Position numbers and translations under genes: made by a program
Part shown: one piece after another, positions 59,701-64,000 of the stretch
How positions within the stretch are numbered: position 1 is the first letter of the stretch
Layout of the letters: each line of letters starts with the position of its first letter
NCBI GenBank assembly: GCA_009792885.1
Contig: WMCF01000204.1
Span: 418,713 to 482,712, forward strand
DNA length: 64,000 bases
DNA from: Eremophila alpestris peregrina
Lineage: Eukaryota; Chordata; Aves; Passeriformes; Alaudidae
Reading direction: 5' to 3'
Notes under the pieces: generated by a model
Database searches by the model: none
What the model was told of the DNA's origin: nothing
Seen by the model: the letters and a program-made list of their open reading frames with translations, nothing else

Positions 59701-61319
59701 TTTTATATCAGGTATTGGCTTGTGCTTGCTGTGCCGCTGCCTGGCCCCTCCCCACCTTTCCCCATGTGCGTCCATCCCTCTTGCTGTGCCGAGGAGCCGT
59801 GACCCCGCAGAGGGGCAGGGCTGCCCTCCCGCATGCAAGCCCTTTCCCAGCACTGGAGGGGACAACTCCTTGCCTCCTTGTGTAGTGTGCCCTGTGCTGC
59901 CATGTTGGGGACAGGGGTTCTCATGGGAGGGAGGGCTGAGGAGATGGTCCTAGTGGGTGTGAGCCAGCATTGACCCCTGTGAGTGCAGGGCTGCCTGGGC
60001 ACAAGGTTAGCAGTCACACAGCAACTGGTGCTCAGCACACCCAGACCCTGACCAGCCTCTCTTCCTTCTGCAGCCCCGACGAGGACTCATGCCAGAAGTT
60101 TGTCCCCTTTGTGGGGGTGAGTGAGTTGAGGGGCTAGCAGGGGCTGAGGGGAGAGATGCAGTGCACAGTCCTGCTGATGCTGGGTATCCTCTGGTTTGTC
60201 CTTGCAGGTGGTGAAGGTGGGCCTGGTGGAGCAGTCTTTCAGTGCCTCTGGTGAGTCCCTGAGAATCCCCAGCTCCCTTCTCCACAGGTGGGAGGCTCTT
60301 GCAGGTGTCCCCTAAACCCTCAAACCCACAATTTTCCTCCCCAGTGGACTCAGATGATGCCACAGTCTGCACCCCTTCCCTGCTGAGCTCAGCACCAGCC
60401 TCCAGTGCAGCTGTTCCCTATGGCAGGGAGACTGTGAGCACCCCTCCACCCTCTCCGTCCGTCAGCAGCGGCCTCTCGGGTGCTGGGTAAGAAAACAAGG
60501 CCCCCTCAGCCTGAGGCAGTAGGGGGAGAGGAGCAAGGGCACCACCTGTGTGCTGCATGTGCTGCCCATGTTGCCCAGGTCTCTGAGCCCTGGTGTGGAG
60601 GTGATGGGCCTGCAGGTGGACTACTGGACAACACAAGGGCCGGACAGGAAGAAGGAGGGTGACAAGCGGGAGATGGGTATCAAGAACACACTCAAGAGCA
60701 ACTTCCGCTCACTCCAGGTCAGCCGCATCCCCAGCACAGGGGAACTGGTGCCCCCCAGCACCATGGCCATGACCGTGGTCACCAAGGAGAAAAACAAGAA
60801 AGGTAACCAAACCCACTCTGGGGTACTCTCTGCCTGTGGGGCTAGCTCTTTGCGAGAAGGGTGGGAGGGAGTCTGCAGGAGGGCAGGGCTGAGATGTGGC
60901 CCAGCAGGGGTCTGTCAATGCATTGGGGCAGGGGCTCCCATTTAGGTGGGGACATCCTAACATTGGTCCTGTCTGGCTTTGGTCCCCAGTCATGTTCCTG
61001 AGCAAGAAACCAAAAGAAAAAGACTTGGAACCCAAAAGCCAAGTCATTGAAGGGATCACACGCCTCATCTGCACAGCCAAGCACCAGAACACCATGTTGC
61101 GAGGTGAGGGCAGGTACCAGCCCCTTGGGGCTGTAGTGGAGCAGACAAGGCAGCACAGGCTGGCTGTGGTAGGGCTGTGCCTCACTGCACCCTCTCCTCT
61201 CAGTCTCCATAGATGGTGTGGAGTGGAACGATGTCAAGTTTTTCCAGCTGGCAGCACAGTGGCCAACACACGTCAAGTACCTCCCTGTGGGCATCTTTGG
61301 CTACTCGAAGAGTGTGTGA
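8602..61319 (+). CDS. PACS1: PACS1-like cytosolic sorting connector, complete gene of 24 coding exons
   Basis: All 24 coding exons join in frame to 912 residues plus stop, with every junction GT-AG (exons listed individually). The order is: an Ala/Gly/Pro-rich N terminus (1-45); the cargo/adaptor-binding region (about 46-200) with the AP-binding motif ETELELTF at 114-121 and the basic CK2-binding RRKRY at 142-146; an acidic autoregulatory segment (221-251) with a CK2 site at Ser230; a variable linker (about 350-490); and the conserved C-terminal PACS domain (493-912). PACS proteins link acidic-cluster cargo such as furin to AP-1/AP-3 for endosome-to-TGN retrieval. It looks like PACS1 rather than PACS2: DRSPDIDN before the acidic cluster, RQPNFKQKFVALL in exon 8, and SIDGVEW..QLAAQWPTHVK at the end. 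The start is supported by an in-frame TGA at 8554-8556 and purine -3/G+4 context. Human PACS1 is about 963 residues, and the difference lies mainly in its longer N-terminal low-complexity tract. Confidence 0.93.
9363..9406 (+). repeat. Two perfect copies of a 19-bp unit
   Basis: GATGTGCTTATGAACACCT occurs at 9363-9381 and again at 9388-9406, giving a 25-bp period. It lies about 560 bp into intron 1. It is a local tandem duplication of unknown meaning. Confidence 0.9.
15150..16020 (-). pseudogene. Unidentified A-rich, coding-like relic on the minus strand
   Basis: The minus strand is strongly A-rich. It carries short consecutive open frames in different phases (15943-15707, 15804-15616, 15454-15215) with Lys/Glu/Arg/Gln-rich, coiled-coil-like composition, broken by stops and frameshifts. 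This pattern is what a decayed retrocopy or retroelement leaves behind. I cannot name the parent protein. The alternative is a compositional quirk of a pyrimidine-rich stretch on the plus strand. Confidence 0.3.
20471..20550 (+). repeat. Purine-rich low-complexity tract
   Basis: An A12 run is followed by AAGG, GAAAA and AGAG-type units, almost entirely purine on the plus strand. It is a simple repeat. Confidence 0.7.
20690..21010 (-). repeat. Possible solo LTR (weak)
   Basis: Read on the minus strand, this stretch contains a CCAAT element (near 20830), an ATAAAA-type box, and AATAAAG followed by a short T-rich segment, in the order expected of an LTR U3-R-U5. I could not find clear TG...CA ends or target-site duplications, so this is only a suggestion. 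Confidence 0.25.
23131..23154. repeat. Perfect 9-bp inverted repeat (hairpin)
   Basis: Arms ACATCCAGT (23131-23139) and ACTGGATGT (23146-23154) are separated by GATAAA. It is an exact stem of nine base pairs in intron 1 with no evident role. Confidence 0.85.
24251..24335 (-). mobile_element. CR1-type LINE 3' end, minus orientation (fragment)
   Basis: It starts TCACAGAAT, the reverse complement of the CR1 terminal ATTCTGTGA. It then reads CCTGAGCTGGACGGGATCC and GATCATCAAGTCCAACTCC, the usual reverse-strand look of an avian CR1 3' UTR. It is heavily 5'-truncated, as nearly all CR1 copies are. Confidence 0.75.
24352..24552 (+). mobile_element. CR1-type LINE 3' end, plus orientation (fragment)
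   Basis: The sequence runs through CACAGGTTGCCCAGA, GGCCAGGCTGGATGGGGCTT, GAGCAACCTG, GGTCCCTTCCAACCC and ends TATGATTCTGTGA, which is the canonical CR1 3' end with its terminal octamer-like repeat. It faces away from the minus-oriented fragment about 16 bp to the left. CR1 is the dominant LINE of birds and supports that assignment. Confidence 0.9.
37790..38430. other. AT-rich block in intron 1
   Basis: The base composition becomes clearly AT-rich with runs such as ATAATAATATTTATATATA. It lies directly upstream of the retroviral relic and could be part of the same old insertion, but no LTR or coding sequence is recognised in it. Confidence 0.4.
38560..38960 (+). pseudogene. Decayed class-I-like endogenous retrovirus pol fragment
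   Basis: Plus-strand frames between these points resemble the end of a gammaretrovirus-like reverse transcriptase and the connection toward RNase H. One block reads like the G-F-x-x-L-W-x-P-G region. Next comes a W-x-P-E-x-E-x-A-F-x-x-I-K stretch (near 38725-38760). A third block, in another frame near 38870-38900, contains a P-V-A-Y-Y-S type motif. In-frame stops and at least one frameshift show that it is dead. No gag, env or LTR was identified next to it. It lies in sense orientation within PACS1-like intron 1. Confidence 0.6.
42036..42123 (+). CDS. PACS1: PACS1-like exon 2 (residues 65-94)
   Basis: The acceptor is CTGTCTTACAG. The exon encodes LCSLRLKKLTVLKELDKELS and VLIAVKIQ, the start of the conserved cargo-binding region. 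The donor is CAG|GTAGGC. Length 88 bp, phase 2 to 0. Confidence 0.95.
42124..47072 (+). other. PACS1-like intron 2 (4.9 kb)
   Basis: No recognised gene, RNA or complete mobile element was seen. The open frames here are chance frames on both strands. Confidence 0.8.
47073..47162 (+). CDS. PACS1: PACS1-like exon 3 (residues 95-124), AP-binding motif
   Basis: It begins GSKRVLRSNEYVLPPGG and carries ETELELTF at residues 114-121, equivalent to the ETELQLTF motif through which PACS-1 binds AP-1 and AP-3. Donor CAG|GTACCT. Length 90 bp, phase 0 to 0. The adjoining residues SNE are PACS1-like (I recall SHE in PACS2). Confidence 0.96.
47485..47610 (+). CDS. PACS1: PACS1-like exon 4 (residues 125-166), CK2-binding region
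   Basis: It encodes YPHFLKRDGNKLQIMLQ, then RRKRY (142-146), then KNRTILGYKTLAVGIINMAE. Arg149 (codon at 47557-47559) corresponds to human Arg203, the recurrent site in the PACS1 neurodevelopmental syndrome. It is Arg here. 126 bp, phase 0 to 0. Confidence 0.96.
47806..47968 (+). CDS. PACS1: PACS1-like exon 5 (residues 167-221)
   Basis: It encodes VMQHPTDGGQLLGLHSN, then VAEISIYSLSSQPIDHED and a short tail GNVPSGPKIKAS. The tail resembles the PACS2 form (HED..GPK.K) more than human PACS1, which is shorter here in my memory. The polypyrimidine tract is built from TGTC units. Donor G|GTGAGT, phase 1. Confidence 0.95.
48116..48207 (+). CDS. PACS1: PACS1-like exon 6 (residues 221-251), acidic autoregulatory segment
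   Basis: It reads DRSPDIDNDSEEEDDSYSSE followed by QEASDDAVQGQ. Ser230 precedes EEE and fits the CK2 consensus. It corresponds to human Ser278, whose phosphorylation is reported to control cargo binding. Donor CAG|GTAAGG. Confidence 0.95.
48208..50172 (+). other. PACS1-like intron 6 (2.0 kb), possible LTR-like sequence
   Basis: No gene was recognised. From about 48826 (TGTGGTAGGTTTATTT) to about 49020 the plus strand is A/G-rich with ATAAGAAAATGAAAGAAAGG-like sequence followed by GATATCACCACCTGTG. This resembles purine-rich parts of passerine LTR elements, but boundaries and duplications were not found. Confidence 0.35.
50173..50253 (+). CDS. PACS1: PACS1-like exon 7 (residues 252-278)
   Basis: It encodes DLFDEEEELRKTKKARRKMS and RTTSITR, an acidic stretch followed by a basic cluster. 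The pattern DLF..E.EDLRK.KK.RRK is characteristic of PACS1. 81 bp, phase 0 to 0. Donor AGA|GTAACA is slightly off consensus. Confidence 0.94.
50899..50914 (+). repeat. (AG)8 microsatellite
   Basis: Eight AG units sit in intron 7, 128 bp before exon 8. Confidence 0.85.
51043..51102 (+). CDS. PACS1: PACS1-like exon 8 (residues 279-298)
   Basis: It encodes QPNFKQKFVALLRRFRVTEE, almost identical to the PACS1 segment. PACS2, as I recall it, has QQNFKQKVVALL here, so this exon helps the paralogue call. 60 bp, phase 0 to 0. Confidence 0.95.
51726..51877 (+). CDS. PACS1: PACS1-like exon 9 (residues 299-349)
   Basis: It encodes VLDSDPVDQTQEVEEDLGLL, YDSLEECNNSDSGPEMEDNE and SVHSTPKPTLR. The EVEEDL.LLYDSL and SDSGPEME..S..STPKP blocks are conserved across the family. 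Donor CTGCG|GTAAGG, phase 2. Confidence 0.95.
51878..55736 (+). other. PACS1-like intron 9 (3.9 kb)
   Basis: No recognised gene. One small CR1-terminal-like fragment (near 52575-52590) is too short to annotate. The last part is a tetranucleotide pyrimidine repeat leading into exon 10. Confidence 0.75.
55694..55727 (+). repeat. (TCTG/TCCG)n repeat forming the exon-10 polypyrimidine tract
   Basis: The repeat reads TCTGTCTGTCTGTCCGTCCG then TTCGTCTGTCTGTT and ends 9 bp before exon 10. It therefore occupies the branch-point-to-acceptor interval. Confidence 0.85.
55737..55830 (+). CDS. PACS1: PACS1-like exon 10 (residues 349-380)
   Basis: It encodes RFFEGVSHSGSQTEIGSLHS and QKGQDQESGSP. FFEG.S.S.SQTEIGS is the shared PACS block. 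What follows is the variable linker. Donor CCT|GTGAGT. Confidence 0.93.
56143..56214 (+). CDS. PACS1: PACS1-like exon 11 (residues 381-404), variable linker
   Basis: It encodes GEADKRKPGAQRPQEEPGTE and VAAV. It is low-complexity and not clearly alignable to mammalian PACS1. It is accepted because acceptor CCCCCAG, donor GTG|GTGAGT and frame 0-0 fit the flanking exons. It could be alternatively spliced without frame loss. Confidence 0.75.
56508..56638 (+). CDS. PACS1: PACS1-like exon 12 (residues 405-448), variable linker
   Basis: It encodes ELVAEESCSQLAPTEAAMRE, then GSVDRLAQLGPGTKAELPSA and VSP. Splice sites are good (CCCTCAG and CCCAG|GTAAGG) and the phase matches exon 13. Sequence similarity to mammalian PACS1 is weak. 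Confidence 0.78.
56757..56889 (+). CDS. PACS1: PACS1-like exon 13 (residues 448-492)
   Basis: It encodes SKAESKQLWRPRSTSVKDRQ, SSKGQGGRASSLDSESSPD and SWHSTQ. The pattern RSTS.KDRQ..K...R..SLDSE.SPD..HSTQ is the conserved Ser/Arg-rich block before the C-terminal domain. Donor CAG|GTAGGG. Confidence 0.93.
57013..57117 (+). CDS. PACS1: PACS1-like exon 14 (residues 493-527), start of the C-terminal PACS domain
   Basis: It encodes VPRKSVYDQLNQILVSDEQL and PESIVLVNVAEWQGQ, nearly identical to the family (PRK.VYDQLNQILVSD..LPE..ILVN...WQGQ). 105 bp, phase 0 to 0. Confidence 0.97.
57118..58363 (+). other. PACS1-like intron 14 (1.2 kb)
   Basis: No recognised gene or mobile element in this intron. 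Confidence 0.75.
58364..58470 (+). CDS. PACS1: PACS1-like exon 15 (residues 528-563)
   Basis: It encodes YVSEQLQAHKQLVVSTCSVA and DIQAAFNTTVSRIQR, the conserved TCS..(D/E).QA..........RIQR pattern. The last codon is split (TT|C, Phe where most PACS proteins have Tyr). Donor ATT|GTGAGT. Confidence 0.95.
58774..58928 (+). CDS. PACS1: PACS1-like exon 16 (residues 563-615)
   Basis: It encodes the CNCNS motif, then PPPVKVVVAGDQSYLSVVLR, FFVEQLASKTPDWLNYLRFL and LVPL. This is strongly conserved. Donor CTAG|GTGAGA, phase 1. Confidence 0.97.
59022..59132 (+). CDS. PACS1: PACS1-like exon 17 (residues 615-652)
   Basis: It encodes GSHPLAKYLASVDNKYSTLF, then LDTAWRELFSRAEPPAA. The FLD..WR.LFSR.EPP stretch is PACS1-like (PACS2 has a different sequence here as I recall it). 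Confidence 0.96.
59220..59322 (+). CDS. PACS1: PACS1-like exon 18 (residues 652-686)
   Basis: It encodes DTVDIAGRVAQFIAGASLSH and QLPISEAMLTYKQK. VDIAGRV agrees with PACS1. Donor AAGAG|GTGAGT. Confidence 0.96.
59323..60073 (+). other. PACS1-like intron 18 (751 bp)
   Basis: GC-moderate intron. No gene or mobile element recognised. Confidence 0.75.
60074..60116 (+). CDS. PACS1: PACS1-like exon 19 (residues 686-700)
   Basis: Short exon of 43 bp encoding SPDEDSCQKFVPFVG. The acceptor is CTTCTGCAG. The donor is GGG|GTGAGT, which leaves phase 0. Confidence 0.95.
60208..60250 (+). CDS. PACS1: PACS1-like exon 20 (residues 701-715)
   Basis: Short 43-bp exon encoding VVKVGLVEQSFSAS. VVKVG(L/I)VE is invariant in the family, with Leu typical of PACS1. 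The intron before it is only 91 bp. Confidence 0.95.
60345..60486 (+). CDS. PACS1: PACS1-like exon 21 (residues 715-762), Ser/Pro-rich
   Basis: It encodes VDSDDATVCTPSLLSSAPAS, SAAVPYGRETVSTPPPSPSV and SSGLSGAG. The DSDDA opening and TPP.SPS(M/V)SS element are conserved. It is probably a flexible phosphorylatable loop. Confidence 0.94.
60579..60802 (+). CDS. PACS1: PACS1-like exon 22 (residues 762-837)
   Basis: It encodes VMGLQVDYWTTQGPDRKKEG, DKREMGIKNTLKSNFRSLQV, SRIPSTGELVPPSTMAMTVV and TKEKNKK. These are the most recognisable blocks of the C-terminal domain. Longest internal exon in the gene (224 bp). Confidence 0.97.
60990..61103 (+). CDS. PACS1: PACS1-like exon 23 (residues 837-875)
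   Basis: It encodes VMFLSKKPKEKDLEPKSQVI, then EGITRLICTAKHQNTMLR. FLSKKP.EK fits PACS1 (FLPKKAKDK in PACS2 as I recall it). Confidence 0.97.
61204..61319 (+). CDS. PACS1: PACS1-like exon 24 (residues 875-912) and stop
   Basis: It encodes VSIDGVEWNDVKFFQLAAQW, then PTHVKYLPVGIFGYSKSV and TGA at 61317-61319. SIDGVEW and QWPTHVK are PACS1 features. The length matches the family C terminus, so the gene is complete at this end. Confidence 0.97.
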
Positions 61320-62025
61320 GACATTGGGGCATCCCTGGAATGGAGCTGCAGTGGGTTGCAGGAGGAGACAGGGAGCTGGACATGCTCTTGTCCCCATCTT
61401 CTGCCTGCTCAGTAGTGGGGGATACCACACCTGCACCTTGTGGGCCGAGACCCGTGAAGGTGAGGCCAGTGGGACCGGGTCCATGCACCCTCCAACACCA
61501 GCGAGGCCACCATTCCATCTGCCTCCCATGTCCCCCAACAGCAGCCAGGGACAAGGGTTGGCACCAGCCAGCAAGGCCCCAGGAAGGGCTCTGGCCCCAC
61601 TCTCTGCAGATGCAGCTGCCAGGCCAGCCCTGTAGCCAGCCAGGGTCCCAGCTGGGCTGGACCCAGGCAGGTTCCCCAGTGCTGCAGCCAGCCAGATTGC
61701 TCTGTGCAGGGGGCAGGTGCTGAGCAGGGTCCACCACCCCTGTACCACTCTTGCCAGCCCCACTGCCAGCCTTGCACTGCTGTGCTGGTCCTGCCCTCCG
61801 CAGCACAGCCTCAGCAGCTTTTCCAGTCCCCCCACAGCCCTGCTGCCGAGGCTGTCCTCTTCATCTCCCCATCCCTTCCCAACAAGCCCTACCCCATGGT
61901 GCTGCCAGCTGGAGGTGTGGGATGAGGGCACCTGAGTTTTTTTTTTTACAAGATTCTATTTTTTTTAAATTTATTGTATGGTTACTTTTCGGGATTAATT
62001 TTAATAAATTAATGCTGTTACCATT
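61320..62025 (+). other. 3' UTR of the PACS1-like gene
   Basis: About 700 bp follow the stop before the poly(A) signal. The last part is T/A-rich (ACAAGATTCTATTTTTTTTA). The chance open frames here on both strands match nothing. Confidence 0.8.
62003..62008 (+). terminator. Poly(A) signal of the PACS1-like gene
   Basis: AATAAA is followed about 27 bp later by a GT-rich element (GTATGTGTGTGTGT, from about 62034), a textbook cleavage and polyadenylation arrangement. Cleavage is expected near 62020-62030. Confidence 0.85.
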
Positions 62026-62235
62026 ATGGCAGGGTATGTGTGTGTGTCCCCATGTCTGAAGGCATGACTAAGCACAGCTGGGAGAGAAGAAATTTGGGCA
62101 GGGTGCAGCTACTACCAGCACTCCAGCAAACCTGACTGTCAGGGCTGCATGAGCACGCAGGGGTGTGGCCTGGCCACAGCTCCCAGCTGAGCTCCCCGAC
62201 AGACAACAAGGTGGGACCAGGTGAAGCTTGGCTCA

Positions 62236-62241
62236 TTTATT
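62236..62241 (-). terminator. Poly(A) signal of the cullin-like gene
   Basis: AATAAA on the minus strand lies 72 bp beyond the TAG stop at 62316-62314. It faces the PACS1-like signal, so the two genes converge and their mRNA ends are about 200 bp apart. Confidence 0.8.
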
Positions 62242-62313
62242 TATAGAAAACTCACAAGTGTTTAGGAAGAGACAGAGTGGATTCAGTCAGAGTCCTCCCA
62301 GCCTGGTCCTCGT

Positions 62314-62598
62314 CTACCTGAACGTGGAAAAAGTCTGTCTCCTTTCAGCAGAGGCCAAGCATGCTGCTGTCTTGATCTCTACAGTCTGGAAGGCAACCTG
62401 TGGCTGGACCTGAGAAGTGGGGAGCATTGTGGATTCAGCAGAGATGTATTCCAAGACTTGAGGCCTCCCCTCCTGGCGCCGGAGATAGCCCTGGTTCAGC
62501 AGGTGCAGGATGCAGGACAGCACATCCACGCTGTGGCAGCAGAAGCTCAGGAACTGCACCCCTGGCCCCAGCTCCCCCTTCTGACAGGCATTGATCAC
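62314..62598 (-). CDS. Cullin-like last exon
   Basis: The acceptor TTGCTGCCGCAG precedes 62598. It encodes VINACQKGELGPGVQFLSF, then SVDVLSCILHLLNQGYLRR, VLEYIS and a non-conserved tail ending at TAG 62316-62314. The second half of the winged-helix domain is here. Frame 0. Confidence 0.85.
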   Translation of the reverse strand: MINACQKGELGPGVQFLSFCCHSVDVLSCILHLLNQGYLRRQEGRPQVLEYISAESTMLPTSQVQPQVAFQTVEIKTAACLASAERRQTFSTFR

Positions 62599-64000
62599 CT
62601 GCGGCAGCAAGGGAGCCCCACTGCAGTGGCTGCAGCCCCCAGGCAGCCCCTGTGCCCCCTCTGCAGCGCCCCCATACCCTGAACACCAGGCTGTCGATGT
62701 GCAGCTGCTTCTCCACCTTGAGGATGCGGCTGATGAGGCAGCAGAGAACGTTCCTCTTCCTCTCCAGGGCGCTCACCTCGGCCCTCTCTGTCCACAGGTA
62801 CCTCTGCTGGGGCAGCAGCCTCAGCTGGCGGCCAGAGGCCTGGGCCAGGGCTGCCTGGTTCAGCTGCAGTGCACCTGGAGCCAGCAGCCAAGCCAGGCTC
62901 AGCCCAGCTCTGGCTGGGCCCCGCAGGAGCCCCCAGGACACACGTGTGGCTGGGGGACCCAAGCTGGGCCTCCTGCGCCTGCCTGCACCGCTGGCCACCC
63001 CAGCCCTGTCCCCCACAGGTGGCTCCAAGCCACAGCCACGCACACGGCCCCTGGCCCTGGCCCAAGCCCACACACAGACCCGAGACCTACCCACCCCACG
63101 CTAACCCAAGCCCCGTGCAGGGCCCCGAGCCCCACCCCACACATCACTCCCCAAGCCCCACACTGGCCTCAGGCCCCACCCTGACACACACATCTGTGCC
63201 CGGAGCACCAACACCAACAACCCAGCCCCCTCACCAGCCCTACAAGCCCAGCACTCCTTCGGGGTTCAGGCCAGGCCCTCCCCTGGGTGCCCCAGCCCCA
63301 CACTCACCCCCAGGAGTGCAGCTCTCCACCAGAATGCCCTGGCCGTGGGTCAGCGGAGTCAGCGCGTGCTGCACCAGGTCAGCAGGGAGCCCCGTAGCCT
63401 GGAGCAGGGCCTCCACAACCACCTCCTGCAGCACGGGATGGGAGGGCAGTGGCCAGGACTCACTGGCCACAGTCCTGGCCAAACAGTGGGGCCCTGTGCC
63501 TCAAACATTGCTGGAGACCCCCTCCAGAAGGGAAGGGAGGACATGGCCCTGCCATGCCCCAGCCTCCACTGCCTCCCTGGCCCCACCGTGGCCTCAGCTC
63601 CTACCTGGGCGCTGTTGAAGCACAGCAGGATGTACATCTGCAGCGTGGACACATGCAGAACAGAGTCTCCAAACTGTAGCTCAGCATGGCCCAGCCATGT
63701 CCACTGCAGCCGACGGGGCTTCGTGCACTCCCAGCCCAGCTGGCTCTGGCCTGCCAGGGACACTGTCAGTGCCAGGGAAGGCACCAGCCCTGCCAGGCAC
63801 TCCCAGCCCACCACCTCTTGTGGCTGAGCTGCCCTGAAGGGTCTGGGCACAGCCCCAGCCACAGCACTCACTCTGCCTGCAGAAGTCAGCAAACTCATCC
63901 AGCAGGGAGCTCAGCACCGCCGGGAAAAACCTCGCAGGGTTATCCATGTAACAGAGCGGGGAAACGGGCCAGCAGTGCGGGGACAGGGCCAGCACCTTCA
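62314..64000 (-). CDS. CUL7/CUL9-type cullin, C-terminal 290 residues (cut by window edge)
   Basis: Five exons join in frame: 64000-63872 (partial), 63750-63605, 63425-63308, 62874-62678 and 62598-62314. The product carries a cullin C-terminal core: WPVSPLCYMDNPARFFP, then LLDEFADFC, then the hallmark LHVSTLQMYILLCFN (compare cullin VS.FQ..VLL.FN), EALLQATGLPADLVQHAL, and a winged-helix segment LISRILKVEKQLHIDSLVF continuing into LLNQGYLRR. Lys encoded at 62719-62717 (in RILK) sits where cullins are neddylated. Cullins scaffold RING ubiquitin ligases by binding RBX1 through this region. Sequence style points to the CUL7/CUL9 branch, not CUL1-5. The protein stops about 40 residues after the winged helix, so the RING-IBR-RING tail of CUL9 is absent, as in CUL7. 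The symbol is left open because CUL7, CUL9 and a third paralogue cannot be separated from this part. Confidence 0.8.
62678..62874 (-). CDS. Cullin-like exon with the neddylation-site lysine
   Basis: It encodes GALQLNQAALAQASGRQLR, RYLWTERAEVSALERKRNVL and CCLISRILKVEKQLHIDS, ending LVFR. 197 bp; donor AGG|GTATGG. The Lys in RILK aligns with the conserved cullin neddylation Lys. Confidence 0.85.
62875..63307 (-). other. Cullin-like intron, C-rich low complexity
   Basis: This 433-bp intron is strikingly rich in C and CCCA on the plus strand (CCCCACCCCACACATC, CCAAGCCCCACACTGG and similar), i.e. G-rich on the transcribed sense. Large chance open frames result from this composition and are not coding. 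Confidence 0.65.
63308..63425 (-). CDS. Cullin-like exon, ATGLP segment
   Basis: It encodes EVVVEALLQATGLPADLVQH, then ALTPLTHGQGILVESCTPG. It matches the cullin pattern ..I...TG(L/I)....L...L..L..G...L. Acceptor CGTGCTGCAG, donor GGGG|GTGAGT, 118 bp. Confidence 0.85.
63605..63750 (-). CDS. Cullin-like exon with the STLQMYILLCFN signature
   Basis: It encodes QSQLGWECTKPRRLQWTWLG, then HAELQFGDSVLHVSTLQMYI and LLCFNSAQ. The last block is the most diagnostic cullin element in the window. Acceptor CCCTGGCAG, donor CAG|GTAGGA, 146 bp. Confidence 0.88.
63872..64000 (-). CDS. Cullin-like exon, truncated by the window edge
   Basis: It encodes KVLALSPHCWPVSPLCYMDN, then PARFFPAVLSSLLDEFADFC and RQ. 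The donor is CAGA|GTGAGT at 63871. The 5' border and all upstream exons lie beyond base 64000. Confidence 0.82.

Noticed and set aside
8602..61319. PACS2 as the identity of the main gene
   Set aside because: A few residues are PACS2-like, but exons 3, 6, 7, 8, 17, 23 and 24 carry PACS1-type residues. The nearby TMEM121 alone is not enough to overturn this.
61200..61931. Minus-strand open frames of up to 243 codons over the PACS1-like 3' end
   Set aside because: They overlap exon 24 and the 3' UTR antisense and match nothing known.
62435..63618. Large plus- and minus-strand open frames across the cullin-like gene
   Set aside because: They run through the C-rich intron. The spliced minus-strand cullin frame explains the conserved parts.
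1..64000. A prokaryotic, phage or CRISPR-type system
   Set aside because: Spliced vertebrate genes, CpG islands and CR1 elements throughout. No operons, ribosome-binding sites, regular spacer arrays or phage genes.

Overview
This is vertebrate nuclear DNA, most likely from a bird. It has spliced genes with GT-AG introns, CpG-island promoters, and a CR1-type LINE 3' end finishing in the ATTCTGTG repeat that is typical of birds and, less abundantly, other sauropsids. I cannot name the species. No bacterial or phage signature, CRISPR array, tRNA or rRNA was seen.

Layout, left to right. (1) 1-3260: a TMEM121-family membrane protein gene on the minus strand. It has one coding exon (1199-267), a splice acceptor one base before the ATG, an intron, and a non-coding first exon in a CpG island at about 2560-3260. 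(2) 3261-8060: an intergenic stretch with A-rich sequence and old diverged repeats. (3) 8060-9050: a CpG-island promoter with four inverted CCAAT boxes. (4) 8602-61319: a complete 24-exon PACS-family gene on the plus strand, 912 codons plus stop. It resembles PACS1 more than PACS2. Exon 1 is separated from exon 2 by a 33-kb intron, while the other 23 exons lie in the last 19 kb. The large intron holds an inverted pair of CR1 ends, a decayed class-I-like endogenous retrovirus pol fragment and an unidentified minus-strand A-rich relic. (5) 62003-62241: two poly(A) signals facing each other, 3' end to 3' end. (6) 62314-64000: the last five exons of a cullin gene on the minus strand, of the CUL7/CUL9 type, cut by the right edge of the window.

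The genes do not form a pathway. PACS1 is a cytosolic sorting connector between acidic-cluster cargo and AP-1/AP-3. The cullin is a ubiquitin-ligase scaffold. TMEM121 is a poorly understood multi-pass membrane protein. The gene order is the main point of interest. From memory of the human map, TMEM121 lies near PACS2 (14q32), PACS1 beside KLC2 (11q13), and CUL7/CUL9 near KLC4 (6p21). Finding TMEM121-PACS1-CUL7/9 together suggests an ancestral linkage group, or ohnologues that mammals lost. I found no wholly new biological system. The remaining observations are modest and graded accordingly.
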